Shown: one piece after another, positions 12,401 through 22,597 of the stretch
How positions within the stretch are numbered: position 1 is the first letter of the stretch
How the letters are laid out: each line of letters starts with the position of its first letter
NCBI GenBank assembly: GCA_011009095.1
Contig: VTPC01000880.1
Span: 178,927 to 242,926, forward strand
Origin: Ignelater luminosus
Lineage: Eukaryota; Arthropoda; Insecta; Coleoptera; Elateridae
Direction: 5' to 3'
DNA: 64,000 nt
The notes under the pieces: model-generated
Seen by the model: only the letters and a program-made list of their open reading frames with translations
Database searches by the model: none
What the model was told of the DNA's origin: nothing
Program-made: the position numbers and the translations under genes

Positions 12401-15400
12401 AACTTAACCTGCGTCCTGCCGAGATATGATATCTCGTTAAATTAGTGACTTTCTTAATATAATTGTGTGGCTATAAATTTTCATCCTACTCATCAAGTCA
12501 TCATACTACTTATCGTTTAAGATGTTTTTTGTTTTTATTTCATATTTGTTTGTTTTTAGTATTAATTTGTCTTTGATATCATTGAACGGAAACAAAAATA
12601 GCAATTTATCATTTTTGAAGAATTTAATTTAATTTAGTATTTATATCAAGTAGATCCTAAGTTTACATGATTATGATGTTTTTTGTTTTTACAATAATGG
12701 CAGTAGACTAACCTTCAAATTGCTTCTGTCACTTTGACAGTTCTACCTGTTTTTCCAATTCTGTACAAATCTGACATTCACTTAACCTCAAACTTGATCA
12801 TTGCGAATGCATTTAAAACTTTTAGTTAATTCTTGATAAAGAATTTTGATTATTTATTTGTGGTCGAGTCAAATTAACCTTGAAATTTATTATTAGGGAA
12901 TGCGGAACACAAATTTAAAAATTGCAGACAAAATTATTCTAGGAAACGATTGGTTGTTTTGAGTTTTTCTGTATAAAAGTTGCTGATAAAAATAGATTCC
13001 ATTATCAACTTTTTTCAATCGATTCTATATAAAATTTTAAAATAAACTGACTGTGAGCATTCAACTATTTTAAAATGTGAAAAGTTGAACATCTTGCATT
13101 TTTTTCAACCGCTATGCAGATTTAATTTAATTTAATTTAACCTTTTTTTTATTTTTAGAAAGTTGCCGATTTGCAATAATAATAAAAACCATAAAAACCA
13201 AGAAAAGTTTCAAAGCTTGCTAATAATTATTCATTTATGTATGATCGATAAAACGCAATTAAAATAAAAAATGCTGTTGGATGATTTTATTTTCTCAAAT
13301 TTCTAATTTAAAGTCTGAGTGTAACGGTCATTGACCATTTATACCAACAAGACTTTTTAATATTTAATGTAATTTTTTACAATACTACTAGCAAAACCGT
13401 TTTCACTTTTTACCGATTGCTTATTATATTTTAGAACGTTTCCTCCAGCAGTCTACATGGTACATAAGTAGCGTGTGGTATAAGTAAGTACTACATGCCC
13501 ACCACATTACAGTGGAAGTAGTTTTCTATCGCACACCATTTTTTATATCAAACCGTTCATCGGCCGCAAAACAAGAAGATGAAAAAAATAACCCTATCAA
13601 TAGTCTCCGACTTTAGAAAGTAGGCCTTGCCGGAACAAACGAAGCGTAATTTATTGTAAAAGCAAAAGTTTGCTTATGTGTGAAGGTCGGCGAGGGTCAG
13701 TAACTTTAAAATATTGCTTTTTGTTTTGTTACACATACATACATAACATATACCATTTTCTTTTTTATTTCATTATCCAGGTGCGCAGTAAACACGCTCC
13801 ATACATGCATTTGACGAGGTCGGCCGTGTTTTTTTTTCTTGTAATCCAATTTAGATAAAATGCGAAATTCCTCTCAACTGATAGCGATAGCTTAACATTT
13901 ATGTTTGTTTATTTTAAGGTCGTGGCATTATCTATCATTCTGTTTGTATTTTATTGCATAATTAACGTAACTAACGTGAAAAGGTTGGTTATGTAGTGGT
14001 CGTAAGATTTATTGCTTCCAAAATTTGTTTACCTGTCCGATGCTTACCATTCATTGTTATGTCATTAAGTTTACACTGTTACATCATCTCATAAATAATT
14101 CTTAAAAATATCACATTCGCTTAAACAAGTTTGAATTGATTTGTAAGAGATTTATAGATTTCCGCGTTTGTAATTAATTTCCTTTACGAGCTAATTATAG
14201 CAATCGCTAGAGTTTTGTAACCAATATTGAAACATTGGATTACGATATCTAGTACTGTTGAGGATGTGTACTCAAATATAATTTATGGTTAACTTGGATT
14301 GGCTTAGATGTGATGTATGCATGTCAAAATTAAAGGGTACCAACAGCTGTTTGTAACAGACTTTTACAAAAAAACAAAAACGTGTACTTGTCGCTTGGTT
14401 GGTTTATAGTTCAAGACAAACTATTCATAATAGTCAAAGTCCCGTTCCGATGCGGCTTTCCCTTCCAAAAATACAGACGAAACTGAGAAAAAAAACAAAA
14501 AACGATCGAAGATACCGGGATCGTTGGATAACTTTCGATCTACCAATGCCAACCACCAAATTCCCATTTTGATACCGTAACTTGATTCTCAGATCGAGAA
14601 GATGTTAGAAAAAGAACAAAAGACGATCATGGGTGTCGAAATCTTGTATAGCTTTCGATCTACTAGTGCCAGCCACCAAATTTCTGTTTCGATACCGTAA
14701 CTCGATTCTCCTATCGAGAAGATGTTAGAAATAGAACAAAAGACGAATGCCGGTGCAGAGATCGTTGGACTGCCTTCAATCAAAAAAACAAAAGACGATC
14801 ACGAGTGTCGAGATCGTCGTATAGCCTTTAATCTGCCACTGTGGGACTCCAGAGTTCCGATTCGATACCGTGACTCGTTCCCCAGATTTAGAAGATGTTG
14901 GAGAAAAAAACGAAAGACAATCGCCGGTGCCGAGGTCGTTGGACAGCCTTTAATCTACCACCGCGAGACCCTAAAGTCCCGTTTCGACATCGTGACTCGT
15001 TCCCCAGATCCAGAAGATATTAGAGAAAACACAAAAGGAAACAAAAAGCGATCGATTTAATGCTTCTTTGTTTTTGGTAATAACTAATAAGAATTATAAA
15101 AAAGTTATTCCCCACTAAAATTCATTACCTACTTATTTCTTTTCAAAGGTTATTCCTCACTAAGATTCCACAATACTGAAGTTCCACATAACCTGCAAAT
15201 CACTGACATTTACGTCAAAACAAATAATTTGTAAGAGCAAGTAATCTGTGGACGAGTGCTTAGAAAAAGGTTTGGCGTCGTCTTTGTCTTACACGCTATT
15301 CTCTGCATTTCACATCCTTGTTCCACTTCAAGGATTTTAAATTTATCTTTTAGTAATTGGATGATCTACTTAAATCTTTGCAGTCTTGCAGATAAAGGCC

Positions 15401-18400
15401 TTAGATAACATGCAGTATTAATGTATACCAATTAGGAATGCCAGATAACTCATAGCATGACTTTCAAATGTTCTCATTTTGATATTTTTTTCAGAACATT
15501 CTCGTTCGTCCAAACGAAACGAAAAGTTGGAAAAGATAACTTCATTTATGTATCTTGGATTTGCAATGGGTAAGGCATCGGTGGATTGCATCATCTTTTG
15601 TTTAAAAAATACACCGTGTATATCCACCACTTGCATTTTCAGATTCTGTAGATCAAAACTTTTTTAGTCCGTGACTAGTGCGATGTTAAAACAACAGACA
15701 ACTGTTGACAGTTACCACTTGAGAGGTTATGTTATTAATAACAACATAACCTCTCTAGTCGCAACTGTCAACAGCTACTTACGGTCTTACTAACAGTGCT
15801 GACACATCGTACTAATCATGGCCAACTTTAACTTGGTATAACAAATCAGGCAAAATCTGGCAAAACACTAAAATTAATTGTATGTGAAGGTTAAAAAGAA
15901 GAGGAGTGAATCGATCTTGAACCTGTTTAAACATTTCATTCAACCAGAAAAAAAGCGTGGTTGCTTTTTACAATTGCTTATTATTTCAGTACAATAGCCC
16001 AAAAAAGCGCCAATAAAAATATTGCATTTCTATCACTTATCGACTAAATTTAGAATATCCCCTATTGATATTGATTACTATTCCTACTAAAAGTTTTTCC
16101 CCCTTATCTCTTTTTATTTTTACGCTTTTCTTGTTTTCATCAGCGTTGTAATGTTTTCGAAGTTGGCTGCGCATAAAAGTTGTTAATTTTCAGTGTTCTA
16201 TTGTTAGATTGTTATTCCAATTGTTGCGATTGTGTTAAGTTATATGTTTGTTTTTGTTTTTTCTTTGAAGGAACGTGCACGGAAATAATAAGTTTTTTTC
16301 GAACACCGGAAAGTTTTCCTTTTGTGTTAATTCGATTTTAATTTTGTAATAACGCAATTTTATTATTTGGATGTGGCGGGCCTTCGTTTTGCTTATATTT
16401 TAAATATAATTATTTATTATTTCGAAACGAAGATGCACAACAGTTACCAAACAGTCTTTTATCGTTGCAATAATTTAATTACTGTACTGATATCATTCTT
16501 ATAAACAAATGATTCGATTTCCCACTTATTATACCAATAACAGCCTTCAAACACGTTAATTATAATAAATTAATGATAACCAACACGTTAATAAACAAAT
16601 ACATAAATAAAAACTGACGATCATCATAAATACCGTTGACCTGATTGATGCAACTACTTCTATACCGCGATGGATGAGCAACACAACCTGTTCGACAAAT
16701 TAAATACATAATTATATTATTTCGAAAGTCTTGCGATGACGGCTTTCATTTTTACTTTTTACGTTGTTTTTTTTTGCTCAACACTGCTGAGTGGAAGGTA
16801 TGTATTTTATTGCATTCTTTGGGTCGCTGCCCTTGATAATTTAATTAAAATCATTAGAATTGTGTTTATTATAATTAAAGTAGGCAGAATAAATAGAAGC
16901 ATTTCACTTTCATAGAAGCGATAAAAGAAACTTTTTATTTTATTTATGTGGCACTGAAAGGAAATGAAAGCTTACATGACTATTACATACAGGGTGTCAA
17001 AGTTTTTTATTTAAAATTTCTTGTGTTGTTGATATTTCAAAAACAAGGTGAGATAATTGTCACGCCACTGAAAAAGTAAAGAATTTCTCGATTTTTGGAA
17101 TTAACATTTTTTTCGTAGGATGTGTCATATTCTAGTGAAATTTAATTTTTCAAAATATTCCAAATTAATCGATCTATAGTACAACAAAAACAGGATGCAA
17201 TTATTCGCATCGCATTCCTTGACAGAAATCAGACCTACCCTGTCATACAACTCTTTTTTCTAAACTCCGTCGTTTTCGAGATACAGGGTGTGAATGAGTC
17301 ATGGGAGTCATAGTTACTCCCACTGTTAATATATCCATTTTAATATCCTAAGTTACAGAACTCTATTTTAGAGTATAAGAAAGCGGCGAACTGTTTCTAC
17401 TTCTTGTTGACACCCTGAATGACACTATTGAGACGGCAGATTCTCGCACGTACATCTCTGTAGACGTCGGACACGTAGAGACTTGGATAAGTTATAGTTG
17501 TTTCCAGGAGTCATAAGCGAGCCTACGGAAGTAGTTACTCCCGGGGATTGTTAGCTCCCCCGAAAGTCACACTTACTCCCAATAATCGTAAGTAATGTTG
17601 GATTCCTTAAAGTCATAGGTACTTCCAAGAAGAGTTGCGGTTGCTCCCGAGAGTAATAGCTATTCCGCTGGAATCATAAGGTAATACTGGCGCTTATAGT
17701 TACTTCCGGAGATCTAAAGTGGACTCCCAAGAGCCGTGATTATTTCTGAGAGTCGCAGGAACTTGATAGAGTCATATCTATTCATCTAGAGTCATAGGCA
17801 CCCACCTGGAATCAAACTTACTTCCGACAGTCATAGATACTTCTTCGACAATCATAGTTACTTTCGAGAATTATAGAACCTCCCCCCGCAGTTCATAGTT
17901 ACTCACTAAAGTCACAAGTACTCTTCCGAGAGTCATAGATTCTCCCTCCGACAATCATAGTTACTTCCGATAGCCGCCGATACCCTTCCAAGAGTCATAG
18001 TTACGTGCAAGTCTCATTGGTATTGCCCTAGTCTGATGCAGTAAATCAGCCGATACGGTTCAGCTCACAAACACTTAAGTCTGTCCGGATCAGAATCAAA
18101 AAAATTCTTCATCCGGTTCGGTACCAAAATGCTTCGGTCCGGTACAAAACAATAATCGGTCACATCGGTTGATTACTAAAATAACACCCGTACAAGTCAG
18201 TACAAAGAAGTTTCCGGTCCGGTGCAGTACAAAATTCTGCACTTTGGTTCAGTAGAAAAACGAATCCCATCCGAGTCAGTACGAAAACGGTCCTGGTCCA
18301 GTGCAGTACAAAAACGAATCTCGTCGGGTGTAGTACGAAAATTTAGCATGAAAATAACACCCGTCGAAGTACAGTATATAAGCCCAGCAGAGCCAAAAAG

Positions 18401-21025
18401 TGCAACAGGTACGAACGGCCCGACAAGCCCAAATGACCTGGCAAAGCCCAGCAGGGCGAAAAAGTGCAACAGGTGCGAACGGCCTGGCAAACCCGACAAG
18501 GCCGAATAGCTTGATAAACCCGACAGGGCCAAAAAGTGCGATAGGCCCAAACAGCGCGACGGTACAGTACGATACTTCTCTACTTCGGTTCGGCATGACA
18601 ACAATGCTTGTCAGAGTCAGTACGATACAGATTGCGGTCCGGTTCGCAACGGAGGAATGCGAAAATAACACTTTTAAAAGCCCGACCGAGACGATAAGCT
18701 TGACGCTCCGACAAGTCCAAACAACCTGACAAACCCGACAGGCTCGAAAAGCGCGACTAAGACTAAGACTAAGTCTGATATCAGTAACTTTTTCTTTTTT
18801 CTAAATTCCATTCTCGTCGTCATTGGTTGCAGAACTCAATTAAAACCGTAACAATAGACTTTGGAGGCAAACGAAGCCTGACTTTAGTCCACGTCATTTA
18901 GCCTAGTGGAGAGCGAAACGCGACCGTAAGCCACCACAAGTGGCTTACTAGGCGAAGTCCGGTGCCGCCGAGTTGGCTTTCTTTAAGAATTTAAATTTTT
19001 CTAAATTCTATCCCAGTCGTCAATGATTATATAACTCAGTCTTTTAAGGACGTAACAATGAATATTTGGAAGAAGACGAAAACCGACTAGACAGAACGTA
19101 ATGTAGGCTAGTAGGGGCAAAGTCCGTTTGTGAACCACTGCAAGTTGCTTAGTATACGAAGCTCGATTGAGCCAAGTTGGTTTCCTTGAAGAAACTCTTA
19201 AGTAACAAGACTATCCAAATCCTATCCACGTCGCCACTTTCTTAATTTCTCAAAAAAGCAATTAATTTATGAAGAAAACGAAAAACGTTGTGTAGTGTGA
19301 AGCCCTACCAGAAGCCATCGCAAGTTGCTTAGCAGGCTAAATCCAATACAACCCAGTTGGTTTCGTTTAAAGATTCTTAAGTAACAATACATTGTTTAAA
19401 ATTCTATCCTTGTCGCCAATTTGTTAATATCTTTAGGCAAAACAATAACGAAGTCCGACTGTTGGCCACAGCATGTAGCCCAGCACGACCGTTAACCACC
19501 GCAAACGTTGCCTTCTTCTAATAAATGTTAATAACACTTCAAAATTTCATTCTCGCCGGCAATGGTCGCAGAATTCAATTTCTCAAGAAACGTAACAAAA
19601 AATGTTTGAAGGGCGAAGCCTAACTGTGCGCTACGTAATGTGGATGCCTAGTTCGACCGTGAGCCACAGCAAGTGGCTCAGCAGGTTAAGTCCGTTACAG
19701 CCAAGTTGGCTTTCTTTAAGAAATTCTAAGAAACTACAGTTTCTTTCAAATTCTCAATTAGAAACCGATTCTTCAAAAAAAACACCGCAAATGGCTTAAC
19801 AGACTAAGTTCTCTTCCTTTAAGAAATTCTAAGTAACAACACTTTTTCTAAATTCTACCCTCGGTACGAAAAAGTGTTTTCGATCCGGATCTGGTAAATG
19901 CATTGAATCCCGATAAATCTTGTATTGGAGAAAAACGCGATTGTTGCGATCGAAATTTAAAAAACTAGGTGGAGGGCGATCGCATTGTTGCCACAACGAT
20001 AAAACATGTCGTCAGAAACAATAATAAATGTTACAAATCTTCAGATTTGGATATTTATAGGCAGCTCTGGCAACGTTCGTTGTAACAATTTTGACCTTAT
20101 ACAGCAGTGTTGCCAGAGGAGGGAAAAAGTTTCCAAATTAAGGGAAAATCTGTACCTACTGGCATAGTTTATCCCTTAATCACCCTTAATGAAAAAAAAA
20201 ATGTATGTATCGGAACGCAACGCTGATTCTAACAAAGAGATCTCATTCAATTGCACGTCTTGTATGTGACTTATCGATTGAAAATCGTTGGAACACGTAT
20301 ATAAGAAAGTAGGTACTGCTGTTCATGTCACGTTTTTTTGGTGGGTTTACTAGTTAACCTCGAAAGAGAACATTTGGGATATCAATGATATCATTTTAAA
20401 CATGCCAAGGAAATCGTTCTTTTGCTAATAGTTACGACTTGAATAGTATCTGACTGTTGTTATCAGTTGTTATATTTAATTTTAATGAGATCAAAGCGTT
20501 TTGGGAACATTAAAAAGTAGATCAAGAATCAAGTTTTATATCTAGTTGGCAGATTTATTCAAAACTAAAGACAAAGAAAAAAATCTCAGTAATCCGGTTC
20601 CTCAATGTTATAAAATAAACTTGACAGTTTTGTTCAGAAATAAATTTTATTACAGCATCGTAATCTTGGAAATGTTGTTTTTATTACTCTATTAACATGT
20701 TAAAATCGCAGTTAACATCTGCCAACATATATGATGCAAATAAAAATGAAAACAAGTATAAACAAAATGCTGCCAACTCAACTTATTTAATATACAAATC
20801 ATACTTATCAAGCGTAATTTTTTTTAGAAAATATGTTGGTATTCATTTTAAATAGTATTTAAACCTCATCGATTGTGACGCACATCCTGCATGCATTCAT
20901 TTTTAAAAAAAAGACAATAATAATAATAATAATATAAAATTTATGCATTACTAATTTTAACATTTTTTGTTACAGCTGGCCACGACCACAGCCACGGTGG
21001 TGAAGAGAGGCACGACCATAGATAA
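6464..21025 (+). CDS. ZIP (SLC39) family zinc transporter, 388 aa
   Basis: A plasma- or endomembrane protein that moves zinc or related divalent metals into the cytosol. Coding exons are 6464-7370, 7437-7646 and 20976-21025 (1167 nt). Both introns are GT-AG and all phases agree. The N-terminus (residues 4-18) is His-rich. Membrane segments lie near residues 33-58, 73-97, 122-141, 228-252, 257-280 and 285-305, with two more in exon 2. The family signature SFHAVFEGLAVGLE is at 238-251, and the TM5 His-Lys (THK) is near 266-268. The long loop between TM3 and TM4 carries HNGHSHIH, a likely metal-binding stretch. Exon 2 completes TPL-GIGIGIAL and QGMAAGTLLYV, typical of this family. The third exon adds only TGHDHSHGGEERHDHR, reached through a 13.3 kb intron. 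Reading through that donor would instead end in SKFQ. Closest in style to the ZIP1/2/3 group; the exact paralogue is not assigned. Confidence 0.93.
7647..9539. other. First part of the large ZIP intron
   Basis: AT-rich intron sequence with no recognisable gene. Short open frames here (for example 8780-9019) have no domain sense. From about 9540 the intron turns into repeat copies and minisatellites that continue to about 19860. Confidence 0.6.
9540..11345. repeat. Complex dispersed repeat, copy B
   Basis: Second copy of the repeat at 3420-5350, in the same orientation and word order, with many substitutions and indels. It includes a CGGGCC-type minisatellite at 10680-10800 and a run of nine or so Gs near 10832. 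It lies inside the ZIP intron. Divergence between copies argues for an old duplication or an old transposition. Confidence 0.7.
11380..11790. repeat. Minisatellite, units of roughly 100-125 bp
   Basis: Three or more imperfect units share, in order, AAACTA, CAAAGTCCCA, CTCGA followed by GACCT, a (GA)AATA word and AAAACAAAAGACTATCG. The same consensus recurs at 14440-15060 and, reversed, at 44330-44600, which makes this a dispersed satellite family. Confidence 0.65.
11800..14430. other. AT-rich intron stretch without a recognisable feature
   Basis: Long AT-rich sequence inside the ZIP intron. There is a short ATTTA-type tandem run near 13120-13140 and otherwise nothing I can name. A 150-codon minus-strand frame at 11772-12224 has no domain and overlaps the minisatellite, so I do not call it. 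Confidence 0.55.
14440..15060. repeat. ~122 bp tandem satellite (ACAAAAGACGATC family)
   Basis: About six units, recognisable by ACAAAAGACGATC or near variants around 14490, 14612, 14734, 14788, 14910 and 15030. Each is followed by GTCGAGATCGT, a GCCTTTAATCTACCA word, CCGATTCGATACCGTGACTCG and AGAAGATGTTAGA. One unit is shortened to about 53 bp. Open frames across the array are by-products of the ~122 bp periodicity. Confidence 0.75.
15080..15665. repeat. Complex dispersed repeat, copy C (partial)
   Basis: Shares TTCAAAGGTTATTCCTCACTA, CATAACCTGCAAATCACTGAC, TTCCACTTCAAGGATTTTAAA and then the 3' words TATCTTGGATTTGCA and TGGATTGCATCATCTTTTGT with copies A and B (compare 5190-5330). It is shorter than the other two copies and lacks the CGGGCC minisatellite. 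Confidence 0.6.
15672..15818. mobile_element. Small foldback (MITE-like) element
   Basis: Outer arms ACTAGTGCGATGT and, reversed, ATTAGTACGATGTGT bracket about 147 bases. Inside, CTGTTGACAGTTACCACTTG and GAGAGGTTATGTT pair with AACATAACCTCTC and CAACTGTCAACAG across a short centre at ATTAATAA. The whole could fold as one hairpin. There is no coding capacity and I could not settle a target-site duplication. Confidence 0.65.
15820..16980. other. AT-rich intron stretch
   Basis: No gene, repeat or motif that I can support. It is AT-rich and lies within the ZIP intron between the foldback element and the next dispersed repeat. Confidence 0.5.
16985..17300 (+). repeat. Dispersed repeat with ACAGGGTGT ends
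   Basis: Begins TACAGGGTGTCAAAGTTTT and ends CGAGATACAGGGTGTGAA. A diverged copy in reverse orientation lies at 36110-36300 (CAAGGATTTTTAAATAAAAC then TTTGACATCCTGTATCTCAG). ACAGGGTG words also start repeats near 21243 and 52524. It looks like a non-autonomous interspersed element; the class is undetermined. Confidence 0.6.
17310..18010. repeat. GAGTCATAGTTACTYCC minisatellite
   Basis: At least twenty imperfect units of roughly 27-33 bases. They are built from GAGTCATAG followed by TTACTTCC, TTACTCCC or similar. Units are heavily diverged, as in an old array. It lies in the ZIP intron and has no coding sense. Confidence 0.75.
18020..18780. repeat. Mixed minisatellites: CAGTACAAAA and CCCGACAGGGCC types
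   Basis: The first block (18020-18370) repeats GGTCCGGTGCAGTACAAAA and CGAATCTCGTC words. The second (18400-18560 and 18690-18770) repeats CCCGACAGGGCCAAAAAGTGC with spacers. The second consensus is the reverse complement type of the CGGGCC minisatellites at 4.6 and 10.7 kb. Apparent Pro/Gly-rich frames here are artefacts of the repeat. Confidence 0.7.
18790..19860. repeat. ~180-200 bp tandem satellite
   Basis: Units contain GAACTCAATT, then GTAACAA, GGCGAAGCC, GACCGTGAGCCAC, CAAGTGGCTTAGCAGG, GTCCG and GTTGGCTTTCTTTAAG. The last word occurs near 18974, 19169, 19357 and 19704. The GAGCCAC/AGTGGC segment resembles words in the 41.3-43.4 kb block, linking the two arrays. Confidence 0.65.
19870..20975. 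other. Last part of the ZIP intron
   Basis: AT-rich sequence with an AAT microsatellite near 20916-20932. It ends in the acceptor TTTTTTGTTACAG at 20975, which serves the final ZIP exon. I see no gene in it. Confidence 0.55.
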
Positions 21026-22001
21026 ACGGACGCATTTCTAATTTTTAGAATGGCTTGTATATAGGCAATTTTTTTTATTATTATGAATTACGACTGATCG
21101 AGACGTGCATTATAAAATGGTATACACAAAATGCCATTTTTAATAAGTTTTGTGTTTGTTTATAGTGATGTGTGACGTTGCTTTTTTTTAATGATGAACG
21201 TAAAAATATTATATTTTTTTAATTCACATTATAATTCATTATACAGGGTGAATCAGTAGAATTCTTTTTTTTTAATTTAAACAACGAATTATACTTTTAA
21301 TGACACCTTGTATAACTTAAATGTGATTATTAGATTTATATTTTTATATTGGACGAATATTGAGTAAGTACCTAGAATTATCTTATTAATTTTTATTTAT
21401 ATGATAATCTTAACAAGCAGATCAATCCTTTTTTATGTAGTGATTTAAAAAAACTAAGATCTCATTCATTTTGAGAACAAACTAGTATTATTTTTGTTTT
21501 TAATTACAATTAGTTATACACTACCTGAAATTTCATGATCGTATGAGGTACATAGCTCTTTTTCAAAATTTTATATTTAGAATCATAGTTATTTTTGTGT
21601 TACTAGTCACAAACTTCCATAGCCTCAGAGAGCGTGCCAAGAAATTATTTGATACTTTAAATAATCAACCACTTTTTTATTTCAAGAACCTTATTTAAAC
21701 CATATTGATAGGATGCATGAAAAATCACGAGCAATTTCCTAAAAAATGATTTTTTCATGTATCTTTCACTATTTCGTGCAATCAAAAACCAAAGCTAGCT
21801 ATGAAAAACAAATTTATGACATCTACAAATTACAATATCCTAAAATCTGTTGTCAGTTTTGATTGCACATTATTTTGTAATATAACTTTTATTATTTATT
21901 TAACGATTATTATTACTTATTTCACAAATAATGATTATAAAATTATTATCGTTAGTAAAAAATAAAAAATCACTTAAAAGAAAATTTGTTTTATTTTAGA
22001 T
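21026..22001. other. ZIP 3' UTR and convergent gene ends
   Basis: Sequence after the ZIP stop codon. AATAAA words near 21961 could serve as its polyadenylation signal. The minus-strand gene ending at 22002 carries AATAAA (minus strand) within ten bases of its stop. The two transcripts would therefore end almost back to back. A repeat start ACAGGGTGAATC lies at 21243. Confidence 0.45.
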
Positions 22002-22597
22002 TTACACATACATAGTTTCATATGCTGAATCTCTTCTAATGTAATGTCCAATACCCATACATCTTGTATCAACATGATACAAATACGCAAGTAAATGAAC
22101 AATCATAACTCGTCCAGTGAAAAATCCTAAAAATGTTAATAAATATGGTCGATGTTCAAGTCTTTGTATCAACCATTCATATACTTGAAGGGTCGAATAA
22201 TTAAACATCATGGAACCTAGAATACTATCATGAAATTAACTAATCTTGGAATTCCAACATAATCAGAACATTTACCTAAATGATAATCGATGAAGGAAAC
22301 CAATCAGATACATTGATGGTCTAGAGAATAAATGTACAGCCATGCCATATAACATATTACTAAATAAAATATGTGATGGGTCATAGTCGGTTATACTAAA
22401 ACAATCACAAAACTGTTAATCTAGCTTTACCTAGTTCTTATCCAAAATTCTCACCTGCCAAATATACGTGGATTTACTGCGTGAATAGACATGAACAAAT
22501 AAGCCAAACGGCCCTGGACGGTAGCTGCCAAATAAAAATTGTCCCTACATTGATTTAGTAATTCTTCTTCTGTTTGCGATGTTTGTGCCGGACACAT
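22002..22597 (-). CDS. Unrecognised small multi-pass membrane protein, 161 aa
   Basis: Three exons on the minus strand: 22597-22455, 22395-22276 and 22224-22002 (486 nt). Donors are GTGAGA and GTAAAT and acceptors are TTTTAG and CATGATAG; phases agree at each junction (both phase 2). At the second acceptor a later CTAG is also present, but only the GATAG site keeps the frame open. The N-terminus, MCPAQTSQTEEELLNQ, is polar. It is followed by hydrophobic stretches with RPSMYLIGFLHRLSF, YLLTFLGFFTGRVMIVHLL and a short tail GHYIRRDSAYETMYV. It may have three or four membrane segments. I do not recognise the family. A short upstream ATG-TAA lies just before the chosen start, which is the first in-frame ATG. 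Confidence 0.75.

Noticed and set aside
14722..15060. 112-codon open frame
   Set aside because: It lies wholly inside the ~122 bp tandem satellite; its internal repetition follows the satellite period.
18197..18729. Several overlapping frames of 95-135 codons on both strands
   Set aside because: Open only because the minisatellite units lack stops in these frames.
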